This document shows, piece after piece, positions 8,013 to 16,103 of a DNA stretch of 33,940 bases (positions within the stretch are counted from its first letter, which is position 1; the number at the start of each line of letters is the position of its first letter). The stretch spans positions 1-33,940 of the forward strand of contig JAIEPU010000317.1 in NCBI GenBank assembly GCA_019748235.1. Direction: 5' to 3'. Origin of the DNA: a bacterium. Its GTDB lineage: Bacteria; Planctomycetota; Planctomycetia; Kolteriales; Kolteriaceae. The translations under genes were made by a program, and so were the position numbers. Under the pieces are notes generated by a model, which did not search any database, was not told the DNA's origin, and was given only the letters and a program-made list of their open reading frames with translations.

Positions 8013-9236
8013 ATGATGAGCGTGGGCTTCCTGGAGATGGTGATCCTCCTCGCGGCAGTCGTGCTCGCGATCCATCTTTATCAGCGACGCGCGAGTAAAT
8101 CCGCTTCCGATCATGACAAGCCGCTTGGCGATGCGCTTCGCGATGAAGCTGGTCGAGTGGCACGTGGGGCGGGCGATACGCTGCAAGGTAATCACGGTCG
8201 GATTTGGCAAGTGCTTGCCATTATCGTGATCGTGATTCTCGGATTCCGGTTGGGAGGTGTTCGGGGAGAACCTTCGACACTTCTTTATGGGATCATGTTC
8301 CTAGCGTGCGGTTATTTGGTGTATCGCTTCTTCGTTCCTGCGGCTGATTCGCATACTTCGTCTCGGCCAGTTCCGCCTCCGCTTCCGCCGGAGGCACGCG
8401 CCGTCCGTGAGCCTGTGAGCTTACAACGGGTCCCGCGTCGACACATCGGGCCGTTGAAGTTCGTGATTTTCGCACTGGCCCCCCTGGCGTTCATCGTATT
8501 GCTGTTTCTCGGCTTTGTTTTTTTAGGGACCTCAGCTCCCCGTGGGATGCGAATGATGTTTATCCCGCAGGGCCGCGAGATTCTCGAACGCATCGAGGCA
8601 GATGAAGATTTCGATCCGTCGGAGTTGGTCGTCCGGTCGAGCGACATTCATCGCGTGGCGGATGTTCCAACGCCTGCTCCTCCGTCCGCTCCGAAAGTTC
8701 CGGACGCTGCGCCGCCACCCAAACCTCCGGTGATGACCACCAACGAAATCACCGCCACCAAACTTCACAAGAGTTCCACGGGCGTCGAACTCGCTTCGCT
8801 CACGACCGAAGCCTATCCCTCAGAGGCCGAGGCTCGGCAGGGGGCCATGCTCCTCGCGTCGAAGTATTTGTCGCAAGTGATTCAACAAAAGGGGCTCATT
8901 TACACCGATTGGCGGCCAAGCTTTAGTTGGACGAGCAGGAATTTCATCGAATCCTTAGAGATCGAGAAAGTCGAACGAGGCGACCTTTCTGTCTTCGTGG
9001 GACATGCCGATGTCCGAGTCCCTGACGAGAAGAAGGTCGAGCAGATTTGGAATGAATTCGTCAAGGACAAGGCAGCCGGGCGATCGCTTCTCTTGGTGAA
9101 GATTTTCGCGGGGGCGGTCTTCATGGCGGGAGGATTCGCCGTCCTTTTGAGACTAGGTACCGGTCGACATGTGGCACAGGAGCCCGTATCGTTAAAGAAA
9201 CGTTGGTTCGGACAAAACGAGCCAGCGAATCGATAG
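8013..9236 (+). CDS. Multi-pass membrane protein of unknown function
   Basis: 407 residues; the ATG at 8013 is followed at once by another ATG, with GGGAAGGGG about 14 nt upstream. Hydrophobic helices lie near residues 6-24, 64-82, 90-107, 148-172 and 366-386. Two proline-rich linkers are visible: around 115-130 (RPVPPPLPPEA) and 218-240 (PAPPSAPKVPDAAPPPKPP). The region 245-360 between the last two helices is a hydrophilic domain of mixed strand/helix character, which I cannot name. It starts 30 bp after the kinase gene, so co-transcription with the FHA protein and kinase is likely, and it could be a kinase substrate or partner (inference). Confidence 0.78.
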   Translation: MMSVGFLEMVILLAAVVLAIHLYQRRASKSASDHDKPLGDALRDEAGRVARGAGDTLQGNHGRIWQVLAIIVIVILGFRLGGVRGEPSTLLYGIMFLACGYLVYRFFVPAADSHTSSRPVPPPLPPEARAVREPVSLQRVPRRHIGPLKFVIFALAPLAFIVLLFLGFVFLGTSAPRGMRMMFIPQGREILERIEADEDFDPSELVVRSSDIHRVADVPTPAPPSAPKVPDAAPPPKPPVMTTNEITATKLHKSSTGVELASLTTEAYPSEAEARQGAMLLASKYLSQVIQQKGLIYTDWRPSFSWTSRNFIESLEIEKVERGDLSVFVGHADVRVPDEKKVEQIWNEFVKDKAAGRSLLLVKIFAGAVFMAGGFAVLLRLGTGRHVAQEPVSLKKRWFGQNEPANR

Positions 9237-9304
9237 CAGGATGGAAGCACGAGTGTGGCACGTCGATTGATGTATGAACGTGCGGGCCTTCGAACGGGGA
9301 CACC

Positions 9305-9910
9305 ATGACGGATTCGGCGGCCGAATGGCTGATCACACGTATTCGCAAGGGTGATCCCGACGCCTGGCAAGATCTGATCGACAGTTACGAAGGTCGCCTC
9401 TCCGCGTTCGTGCGGATGCGACTTTCGGACCGCGATGCCGTCGATGACGTCGTGCAGGAAACGCTTCTCGGTTTTCTTCGCAGTCTCCCTCACTTCGACA
9501 GTAGCCGCGATCTTGAAAGTTATCTTTTCACCATTGCCGCCCACAAGATCCGAGACCACCTCCGCCGGAACGGACGTCATCCGTTGAATTTGCTGGGGGA
9601 CATCGGATCTGAGTCGACGCCCCGTGAACCCTCGGCACGGGTGCGAGGTCCGTCAAGTCTGTTGGCGAGTCGAGAACGAGTGGAAGGGGAAGAGGGTCGG
9701 CTGGTTGAAGTTTTGGGATCGATGCTAAATGAGTGGAAGGCAAAGGGAGAATTCCGACGCATCAAATGCATGGAACTCATCTTCGTCACCGGCTGGACGA
9801 ACCAAGAGATCGCCAAATATCTCAGCCTCACCGAGCAGCAGGTGGCGAATTACAAGTTCCAGTTGGTGGAGCGATTGGCCAAGCATGCACGCGATTCGTC
9901 GACACCCTGA
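9305..9910 (+). CDS. RNA polymerase ECF-type sigma factor
   Basis: 201 residues; GAACGGGGA precedes the ATG at 9305. Region sigma-2 (about 8-90) shows the WQDLIDSYEGRLSAFVRMRL helix, DAVDDVVQETLLGFL (the family D-x-x-Q-E-x-x motif) and SYLFTIAAHKIRDHLRR. Region sigma-4 (about 135-193) carries the helix-turn-helix TNQEIAKYLSLTEQQVANYKFQLVERL. A polar linker of about 40 residues (95-133) joins the two. ECF factors redirect RNA polymerase to stress or signal promoters and are usually held by a partner anti-sigma factor. The gene about 320 bp downstream fits that role. It is 68 bp after the membrane-protein gene. Confidence 0.93.
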   Translation: MTDSAAEWLITRIRKGDPDAWQDLIDSYEGRLSAFVRMRLSDRDAVDDVVQETLLGFLRSLPHFDSSRDLESYLFTIAAHKIRDHLRRNGRHPLNLLGDIGSESTPREPSARVRGPSSLLASRERVEGEEGRLVEVLGSMLNEWKAKGEFRRIKCMELIFVTGWTNQEIAKYLSLTEQQVANYKFQLVERLAKHARDSSTP

Positions 9911-10230
9911 GGCCATCTTTTCGCGAATCGCCGTCCTATGACGCGCGAGAAATCGTGTGACACTCCTCAGAACGACATGAATTGCATCTTCACCCGGTTT
10001 TCATCTTTGTGGCATAGCCCTGGCTTTGGGCAATCGATGCACGGGATAAACGCAAATCGGATCGGTCCCCGCCCATTTTTCTCCACCGCTTCGTCGATTC
10101 CCGAACGCGATAAGCGGTTATCCCCTTGGGATTCATGTCAATTAGGGGTTCTCGAATACCTCTTAACCTTACAACTGGTATATTATTTGCGACAGCTCTA
10201 AAGCGTGCTGGTGAAGAAGGCTTAAACTCG
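9911..10230. other. Intergenic region between sigma and anti-sigma-like genes
   Basis: 320 bp. No coding frame with domain character. An AT-rich patch at 10179-10190 (TATATTATTT) could be a -10 region for the downstream gene, but no matching -35 is evident. The open frame from 10126 runs into the downstream gene; its first 35 residues look non-coding. Confidence 0.4.
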
Positions 10231-10668
10231 ATGACGGACGAACCGAATCGAATCCAGCTCATCGGATATCTCGATGAAGCACTTCCTGCAGAGGAAATGG
10301 CCCGGATCGAAGATTGCTTAAGGCAATCGGAGAGCTGGCGAGCGGCCCTGCAGGAATTGGTGGAGGAAGTCGGTTCGGGAGATCATTCCTTGGCGACCAT
10401 TTGGCGTCGTCATCGATTGACTTGCCCGTCACGCGAGCGGTTGGGAGCTTATCACGTAGGAGGCCTTGTCCCTGACGAAACGGACTACATTCGGTTTCAT
10501 CTGGAAGTAGTGAAGTGTCGTTGGTGTTTGGCCAATCTGCAAGATATCGAGGCTCAACAGCGTTTGGCTCAACCTGTTCCGGTTGAAGTCGCGGAATCGA
10601 CCATGGGTCGGCGCCGTCGGCGCTTCTTCGAGACCAGCGTCGGATACCTCCCGGCGAAGGATCGCTAG
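10231..10668 (+). CDS. Zinc-finger-like probable anti-sigma factor
   Basis: 145 residues from the ATG at 10231, preceded by GAAGAAGG. Residues 8-45 (IGYLDEALPAEEMARIEDCL and on) look like the helical part of a ZAS-type anti-sigma domain in which the Cys pair is replaced by SESW. Residues 64-105 carry a second unit: TCPSRERLGAYHVGGL, then DYIRFHLEVVKCRWC (H90, C96, C99; spacing H-x5-C-x2-C, against H-x3-C-x2-C in classic ZAS). The tail RRRRRFFETSVGYL resembles endings I recall from planctomycete proteins encoded beside ECF sigma factors. Classic ZAS proteins bind the sigma factor and respond to redox or membrane signals. Its position behind the ECF gene supports this role. No membrane helix is within the frame, but see the stretch after its stop. 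Confidence 0.72.
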   Translation: MTDEPNRIQLIGYLDEALPAEEMARIEDCLRQSESWRAALQELVEEVGSGDHSLATIWRRHRLTCPSRERLGAYHVGGLVPDETDYIRFHLEVVKCRWCLANLQDIEAQQRLAQPVPVEVAESTMGRRRRRFFETSVGYLPAKDR

Positions 10669-10680
10669 CCGCCGCTATGC

Positions 10681-10690
10681 GATAATTATC
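10681..10690. promoter_or_regulatory. AT-rich 10-bp palindrome
   Basis: GATAATTATC is a perfect palindrome 12 bp after the anti-sigma stop and 188 bp before the Rrf2 start. It could be a protein-binding half of the regulator's control region; nothing further supports this. Confidence 0.25.
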
Positions 10691-10823
10691 CAGAGTTTCC
10701 GACATCCGGGACGAGAAAAGCGGTTGCGGTCTATGCCTTAATCGTTGGACTCGTCGGTGCGCTCGTAATGAGGGTTTTCATCCGCAATTCAGGCGATGGA
10801 CGCACGAATGTGTGGCTGTCGGC

Positions 10824-10843
10824 TTTGCGATTTCGATCGCAAA
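10824..10843. promoter_or_regulatory. 20-bp perfect dyad before the Rrf2-family gene
   Basis: TTTGCGAT (10824-10831), TTCG (10832-10835), ATCGCAAA (10836-10843): an 8-bp perfect inverted repeat with a four-base centre, 35 bp upstream of the GTG start of the Rrf2-family gene. Rrf2 regulators bind dyads and often control themselves, so an operator is plausible. As RNA it would be a very stable UUCG hairpin. No T-tract follows. Confidence 0.45.
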
Positions 10844-10878
10844 ATCAGCGTGATGATCACCAGGATTGAGGGGCTGTC

Positions 10879-11415
10879 GTGAAGTTAAACCTCTTCACCG
10901 ACTATGCGCTGCGGTCATTGATGTACCTTAGTTGGCACCGCAACCGCACTGTCACGGCCGAAGAGATTGCCCGATTCTACGGCATCTCGCGCGATCACAT
11001 CGTGAAGGTCATTCAAGAGTTGAGCCGGCACGGATACGTCCAAGCGCGCAGAGGGCGAGGGGGCGGAAGTGTGCTCGCTCGTGATCCCCGAAGCATCACC
11101 GTTTGCGACGTCATCACCACTTTCGAAGGAACTCCCGCGCTTCTCGATTGTCTTCGCAACAGTAACGTCTGCGCGATTGAACGGACGTGCAAGCTGAAGC
11201 AGACGCTAAGTGAAGCACAGAGCCGAATGTTCGACTACCTCGATACGGTGTCCGTGGAGGACATTGCCGGCGAGTTCGAGCCGGAGACGATCACGCTTAC
11301 ACCCTCGGTCGCGTTGAATGCCATCAGTAGTCCATCGGCGAATGGGGTTCCGCTACCCAATGGATCAGCGGGGCTGGGTGGCCCGCCATCGCCCAACACG
11401 GCCAGGACGAATTAG
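10879..11415 (+). CDS. Rrf2 family transcriptional regulator, NsrR-like
   Basis: 178 residues from a GTG at 10879 with GAGGGG about 6 nt upstream. The N-terminal winged helix is typical of Rrf2: MKLNLFTDYALRSLMYL, EEIARFYGISRDHIVKVIQELSRHGYV, then the wing RGRGGGSVLARDP. Three cysteines (C91, C98, C104) within LLDC...VCAIERTCKLKQ match the [Fe-S] cluster ligands of NsrR and IscR, and the C-KLKQ-L context is close to the C-RLKQ-L of NsrR as I remember it. The C91-C98 spacing is six residues, longer than in E. coli NsrR. A Pro/Ser/Gly-rich tail after about 150 is extra. NsrR senses nitric oxide; that is a family-based inference. Its stop overlaps by 4 bp with the stop of the convergent gene. 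Confidence 0.88.
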   Translation: MKLNLFTDYALRSLMYLSWHRNRTVTAEEIARFYGISRDHIVKVIQELSRHGYVQARRGRGGGSVLARDPRSITVCDVITTFEGTPALLDCLRNSNVCAIERTCKLKQTLSEAQSRMFDYLDTVSVEDIAGEFEPETITLTPSVALNAISSPSANGVPLPNGSAGLGGPPSPNTARTN

Positions 11416-14333
11416 ACGGGTTTTCGTCGATGATTCCAGAACCAACACAGGGTCATCCCCAAGACCGTTAGCGCGCTGATCACCGAGCCGACTTCGAATG
11501 GTCGGCTCCGATAACGGAATTCGATCCTGTGATTTCCTTCTGGGACGATCACGCCTCTCATCGCTCGATTCGTACGCAGGATATCAGTTGATATTCCGTC
11601 GATCGTCGCGCTCCAACCAGGATAATACGCATCCGCTAGAACCAGCAGTCCTCCGGATCCTTCCGTTTCAATGATCACTTCGTCTGGTTCATAGTGGGTG
11701 ATGCGTGACGATTGCGATCCCTCAGGTGTTGACCCAATTTTCGCGAGTAGTTCGATCGAAGCCGTATGCTCCGTTTCGACCATCGCACGCTGACGGAGAG
11801 GATAATCCCCGTACGGTTCCCCGACCCACAGAGGAAGCCCACCGTCTTGCGATCGATAAAGAAGCTTCTCCATTCGCTCGGAGCGATCTCTTCGCCTCAG
11901 ATGATGGATCTCGGGAAGCACTTCGGTTTCGCGCACCAACCAAGTTCGCGGGAATGCCTCGGTGTTTTCAAAGATGATGCAATCTTCTTCCTTGGCGGAC
12001 CAATCTTTGATGATGGGCAGCGGTTTTCCCTGACGATCCACAAAGAGTGTGAATGATCCGCGATCCACGTCGTCGAGAACGAGCAGTTTGGGCAGGATGA
12101 AATAGCGCGTGTTCCAAAGATTGAATCCGTTGCGGGCGTAATACACCATCTGCTTGGGCCGATGCGGGTTGATCGTTTGCAGTGGAGCGGGAGTCGGGAC
12201 GACCCAGGGTGCGAAGAAAAAATCAATATCGTATTGGTTCATCGTCCCTTCAGTCTTCGAATAGGCGATTCGAAACGGAAGGGCGTACTTCGGCTGAGCG
12301 GTCATCCGTTCCCAGCGCGTTTGCTCTTGGATCCGTTCTATGTTCTCCGTTCCCCGAAATCGGATCGGCTCATACGTTCTAGTCCGGTGAATCCGATAGA
12401 GATCCGTCTCACCGCTCTTCTCTCGATGCTCTTCAATCACGGCGAGTGCCGCCGGCTTCTCATCAATGATGGATTGCTTGTCCGTGAGTACAAGCCATTG
12501 ATTGGACAAACGGACGTCGAAGAGGGTGATGATCAATAAAAGCATCGCGACCTTGGAAGAGTCGATCGTGTCTCTTTTCAAAAGCCAAAGAGAGACGAGC
12601 AAAGCGATTCCCATCACAAATGACGTACTGATGGCAGCGAAGAAATAGTACGTCGCTAGTCCCGCGTTGAACGGGCCATAGCTTGTCGCGCGGACACTCG
12701 TGGATTGCACAAATGTTGCCAATGCGAACCAACAGACCAATGCGACGATGGGAAGTGAGATACCGATCGACGCGATAAAAAGTGCCGTTCGATGGGTGCG
12801 GAGTTCATTCGTGCGCCGCAAGAGTTGATCGAGTCCTAGTCCACTCAAGAGAGCAAGGCCCAGTGAAACGAAAACGAGGAGCTTCGAGGGATACCGAAAC
12901 TGCTTAAAGCCCGGAATCGTATTCTCCGCCAGCCAATACAGACCGTCACTGTTTCCGTAGAGCCGAGTCCCACGTTCCGCATGAATGGGATTGATCAGGC
13001 CGTTTTGTGAAGGATCGATAAGCCACGTCATGCCGCCAAACCGGCCAAGCGCGAGCCACAGAGTGATCAACGTCATCCAAGTCAGCCATTGTTGGGTGGA
13101 GGGACCTTTCCAGAATCGCATGGAAGCGACGGCGATCGCGAAAGGAATGAATCCGAAATAAAGAGTTGGGATCCAGACAGATCGTTCTTCTTCAGCGAAC
13201 GGAAACCAACGAGAGTTCTCTGGAAAGAAATGGCCGAAAAGAGATGGTGAAACGAATTCGAGTAAGCGAAGGGGATGTAAGCTGAACGCGACGGTCTCTT
13301 CGATCGCGTCAGGCGAGGCACGCCCCGAAAGGGAGGCGAATTCAAGCGTGGGGAGAATCTGTAGGGCGGCGAGACCCGCGCTCAATATTCCTGCAAGAAC
13401 GAGCGAGCCTAGCGTCTGGCCAAGAGCTCCGTTCATCCACGACTTTCGCATCCAAATGATCATGGCCACAGAAATGCAAAGGCTCAGGGCAATCGCGGAA
13501 AGTATTGCTCCCCTCTCACTCCAATCATCGGAGATTCCGACGATCACCTCACTGATAGTCCCCTTTTTCAGGAGTACCTGCATGCCGGCTCGAACCACAG
13601 GACCAATGTGAACGATCGCGGCTCCCATCGCCAATCCGCATAAGGTGAGCGTCATCGCACGAATGAGAGCAAGATGAAAGAATAAAGAATAGACAATTGC
13701 GATGAGCCCCGTCATCTGTGCAACTTGAGGATCACCCCCCAGCGTTTGCAGGGCAAGTACTCCCGCTAAGAGGAAGAGGGAACGTACGGAGGGGCGTTGG
13801 ACTATTTCATGGACAGAAATGAGTCCAAGGGGAAGCCATGCCGCGCCCACGAGAAAGACGATGTTGTAAAGCTGAAAGAGTATAAACCCGCTCATTCCAT
13901 AGGCAACGGCCGCGAGCACGGCAGCGACGGGCACAACACCTAGTCGACGGCCCGCGAGGTAAGATGTTCCGATGGCGAGCAGCAGGTGGCCGAGCAAGTA
14001 CCACTTGTAAGCGAATCCGTAGGGGAGGGCGAAGATTGCCTTGCCGGGATAGAAAACGCTAGCCGTCGGGTTTCCGGCGAGGGGTTCGCCACCGTTTTCG
14101 TACGGGTTCCAAAGCGGGACCCGGCCCGCGCTCCATTCCTCTACCTGTAATTTGAAGTAGGGATAGTAGAAATGGCCGGCATCACGATAGACGAAGTTCT
14201 GATCTTGAAAGATCGGTTTGTAGAAGAAGCAAACGATTAGACCCAGAATGACCGCGAACAGCATCCAGGTGGGAATGCCGATCTCCATCTCATCGGCGGT
14301 TTCGGTCTCTTGGTTCGAAGATGGGTCAGCCAT
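11412..14333 (-). CDS. YfhO-like large polytopic membrane protein
   Basis: 973 residues from the ATG at 14333; a GTG at 14405, 3 bp after glgC, would give 997 residues, but the extra 24 look non-conserved. After a polar N-terminus come about a dozen or more hydrophobic helices to about residue 640, starting with WMLFAVILGLIVCFFYKPI. The first large loop has FVYRDAGHFYYPYFK and PLWNPYENGGEPLAGNP, the pattern of the YfhO/GT-C-like family (an acidic loop near the first helix and a PLWNP-type motif). The C-terminal part is extracytoplasmic beta-type sequence (GLLVLADAYYPGWSATIDG, GVIVPEGNHRIEFRYR), also typical of YfhO, and ends with one more helix and basic residues. Relatives in Firmicutes act in glycosylation of cell-wall polymers; the substrate here is unknown. 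Co-transcription with glgC is likely from the spacing. Confidence 0.82.
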   Translation of the reverse strand: MADPSSNQETETADEMEIGIPTWMLFAVILGLIVCFFYKPIFQDQNFVYRDAGHFYYPYFKLQVEEWSAGRVPLWNPYENGGEPLAGNPTASVFYPGKAIFALPYGFAYKWYLLGHLLLAIGTSYLAGRRLGVVPVAAVLAAVAYGMSGFILFQLYNIVFLVGAAWLPLGLISVHEIVQRPSVRSLFLLAGVLALQTLGGDPQVAQMTGLIAIVYSLFFHLALIRAMTLTLCGLAMGAAIVHIGPVVRAGMQVLLKKGTISEVIVGISDDWSERGAILSAIALSLCISVAMIIWMRKSWMNGALGQTLGSLVLAGILSAGLAALQILPTLEFASLSGRASPDAIEETVAFSLHPLRLLEFVSPSLFGHFFPENSRWFPFAEEERSVWIPTLYFGFIPFAIAVASMRFWKGPSTQQWLTWMTLITLWLALGRFGGMTWLIDPSQNGLINPIHAERGTRLYGNSDGLYWLAENTIPGFKQFRYPSKLLVFVSLGLALLSGLGLDQLLRRTNELRTHRTALFIASIGISLPIVALVCWFALATFVQSTSVRATSYGPFNAGLATYYFFAAISTSFVMGIALLVSLWLLKRDTIDSSKVAMLLLIITLFDVRLSNQWLVLTDKQSIIDEKPAALAVIEEHREKSGETDLYRIHRTRTYEPIRFRGTENIERIQEQTRWERMTAQPKYALPFRIAYSKTEGTMNQYDIDFFFAPWVVPTPAPLQTINPHRPKQMVYYARNGFNLWNTRYFILPKLLVLDDVDRGSFTLFVDRQGKPLPIIKDWSAKEEDCIIFENTEAFPRTWLVRETEVLPEIHHLRRRDRSERMEKLLYRSQDGGLPLWVGEPYGDYPLRQRAMVETEHTASIELLAKIGSTPEGSQSSRITHYEPDEVIIETEGSGGLLVLADAYYPGWSATIDGISTDILRTNRAMRGVIVPEGNHRIEFRYRSRPFEVGSVISALTVLGMTLCWFWNHRRKPV

Positions 14334-14408
14334 GCTCTCTATCGTACGTTTCTCATGGACAGGACGAAACGTTTCGCTACGCGATATCGCTAGAAGGCGA
14401 AGCACCCG

Positions 14409-15704
14409 CTAACGACCAATTCTGGTCCCTGAAGGAATGATCGCGTTCTTCACGAGACAGATGATTCCATCACGGACCGCATACATGTCCGTCTCGACCG
14501 GATCGACCGATTCGGGATTGCGAATGATCACATCTGAGCCGATTCGAACATTCTTATCGATGATCGCATCTTCGATGATGACGTTGTCGCCGATACCGAT
14601 GTTCGGTCTTCCCAGTTCACGATTCTGCTTCGTCTGCTCCATCGATTCGAAATAGTCCGCTCCCATCATCATGGCGCGGCTGAGACGAACGTTGTTACCG
14701 ACGATGCTTCGAATTCCAAGGACGCAATTCTTCAGCGTTGCATCACCGACCCGGCATCCTTCGGTGATGAGGGAATTCTCCGTAGTCAGTTTGCCGACTC
14801 CAGTCGGTGGAAGTGTGCGGACGTTGGTGTAGACGATTCCTGAATCGCTGTGGAAATGAAAAGGCGGGCAAGGGCTCGCCATTTGTAAGTTCGCCTCGTG
14901 GAACGATCGAACCGTTCCGATGTCATCCCAATAGCCGTCGAACAGAAACGCCTGCACTCGATAGGACTCGAGACTTTTGGGAAAGACATCCTTGCCGAAA
15001 TCGACCGCCGAGGTGTGACTTAGCTGTTCGTCGAGCGCTTCCTTATTGTAAACGTAGATGCCCATCGACGCGAGATAGGGTCTATTACCAGGCTCGATGG
15101 AAAACTCCTTGAAGAGAGCCGCGGAGGTCTCCAACCCCTTCAGCTTGTCCGGCTTCGGTTTCTCTTGAAAGCCGATGACGCGGCCCGTCTTATCGACCTG
15201 AACCACACCCATGCGAGATGCGTCTTCGGCCTGAACGGGAAGGACCGCGATGCTTACGTCGGCTCCGGTTCGGCGGTGTTGTGCCAGCAGTTGTTGAAAG
15301 TCCATTCGATAGAGCTGATCGCCCGAAAGAATCAGCATCTCGTTCCAGTCGCGACCAAAGTGCATCAAGTTACGCCGGACGGCATCCGCGGTTCCTTGAT
15401 ACCACTGCTCGCTGTCGGGAGTTTGCTCCGCCGCCAGGATTTCAACAAACCCCTTGCTGAAGCGGTCGAACTTATACGCGTCCTTCACATGACGATGGAG
15501 ACTGGCACTTTGAAACTGAGTGAGGACGTAGATGTGATTGAGTCCGCTGTTCAGGCAGTTGCTGATCGGTACATCGATCAGCCGATACTTCCCTCCGAGC
15601 GGCACGGCGGGTTTGGCTCGCTCTTTGGTCAAAGGATAGAGTCTGGAACCTCTACCTCCACCAAGAATCACAGACAACGTTTGCGGCGTTTTGCGGTAGT
15701 CCAT
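14409..15704 (-). CDS. glgC: Glucose-1-phosphate adenylyltransferase (ADP-glucose pyrophosphorylase)
   Basis: 431 residues, normal length. The enzyme makes ADP-glucose from ATP and glucose-1-phosphate, the committed step of bacterial glycogen synthesis. The N-terminal nucleotidyltransferase signature is intact: SVILGGGRGSRLYPLTKERAKPAVPLGGKYRLIDVP, split here as GGGRGSRL (15-22), ERAKPAVP and RLIDVPISNC. Further family marks are WYQGTADAVR (adenine/ATP region), LSGDQLYRMD, GFQEKPKPD (glucose-1-phosphate lysine region) and the left-handed beta-helix repeats at the C-terminus (VIIEDAIIDKNVRIGSDVIIRNP). The ATG at 15704 has only a weak ribosome site. An inverted repeat lies 31 bp upstream. A partner enzyme of the pathway, a debranching enzyme, is at 30666-33092. 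Confidence 0.97.
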   Translation of the reverse strand: MDYRKTPQTLSVILGGGRGSRLYPLTKERAKPAVPLGGKYRLIDVPISNCLNSGLNHIYVLTQFQSASLHRHVKDAYKFDRFSKGFVEILAAEQTPDSEQWYQGTADAVRRNLMHFGRDWNEMLILSGDQLYRMDFQQLLAQHRRTGADVSIAVLPVQAEDASRMGVVQVDKTGRVIGFQEKPKPDKLKGLETSAALFKEFSIEPGNRPYLASMGIYVYNKEALDEQLSHTSAVDFGKDVFPKSLESYRVQAFLFDGYWDDIGTVRSFHEANLQMASPCPPFHFHSDSGIVYTNVRTLPPTGVGKLTTENSLITEGCRVGDATLKNCVLGIRSIVGNNVRLSRAMMMGADYFESMEQTKQNRELGRPNIGIGDNVIIEDAIIDKNVRIGSDVIIRNPESVDPVETDMYAVRDGIICLVKNAIIPSGTRIGR

Positions 15705-16103
15705 GAATGTTCCGACCCCGGTCGCGGAAATGTGTTGATCGCCATCCTGGCGCGATCAAAGAGGCAATATCGTTCCCCGCGATTTACTCTAGTAAGTGGA
15801 GCTACCAAAGAGGAAGTGATAAGAGCAATTCGTCAGGGAAATATGTAGAAGTTTGGAAGGAGCAGGCAGGGTGCCTTTCCAAAGTTGAGCCTTTATCGAT
15901 CGCACTTAAGGGAGTCGTCGCCGCTCACGCCTAAGGGAGGACTATTAGGAGCGTGACAGTCTTATTTTCAAGATGGAATTCCGCGGACGATGGAAACGGA
16001 TTGGAAAGCGGAGGGAAACAGGTCGCCTCTGATGAAGTGAGATGCCATCACTTTGAGTCAGAAGAATCGGCTTGCGTCATCGAGTCGAAAAGAAGCGTCC
16101 GCT
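15705..16103. other. Intergenic region upstream of glgC
   Basis: 399 bp between the end of the EndoIII-like gene and the start of glgC, both on the minus strand. It holds the inverted repeat at 15735-15759 and a bulged hairpin at 15925-15956 (TCACGC-CTAA pairing with TTAG-GA-GCGTGA). Neither is followed by a T-tract on the minus strand, so no intrinsic terminator was found. Small open frames here have no domain character. Confidence 0.45.
15735..15759. promoter_or_regulatory. 8-bp inverted repeat upstream of glgC
   Basis: TTGATCGC (15735-15742), nine bases, GCGATCAA (15752-15759), perfect arms. Centre-to-centre spacing of about 17 bp, somewhat more than 1.5 DNA turns, and the place 31 bp before the glgC start suit an operator for a dimeric regulator or a leader hairpin. 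No regulator is identified. Confidence 0.4.

Larger units (their letters stand above)
10669..10869 (+). other. In-frame open stretch after the anti-sigma stop, encoding a possible membrane helix
   Basis: Immediately after the TAG at 10666-10668 the same frame stays open for 66 codons to a TGA at 10867-10869. It encodes RKAVAVYALIVGLVGALVM followed by RVF, a good single transmembrane helix with basic flanks, and then a polar tail. No ATG, GTG or TTG lies before the helix, so it could be made only by stop read-through, a non-standard start or a repaired stop. It may equally be non-coding, since it also contains a palindrome and a dyad that look regulatory. Confidence 0.35.
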
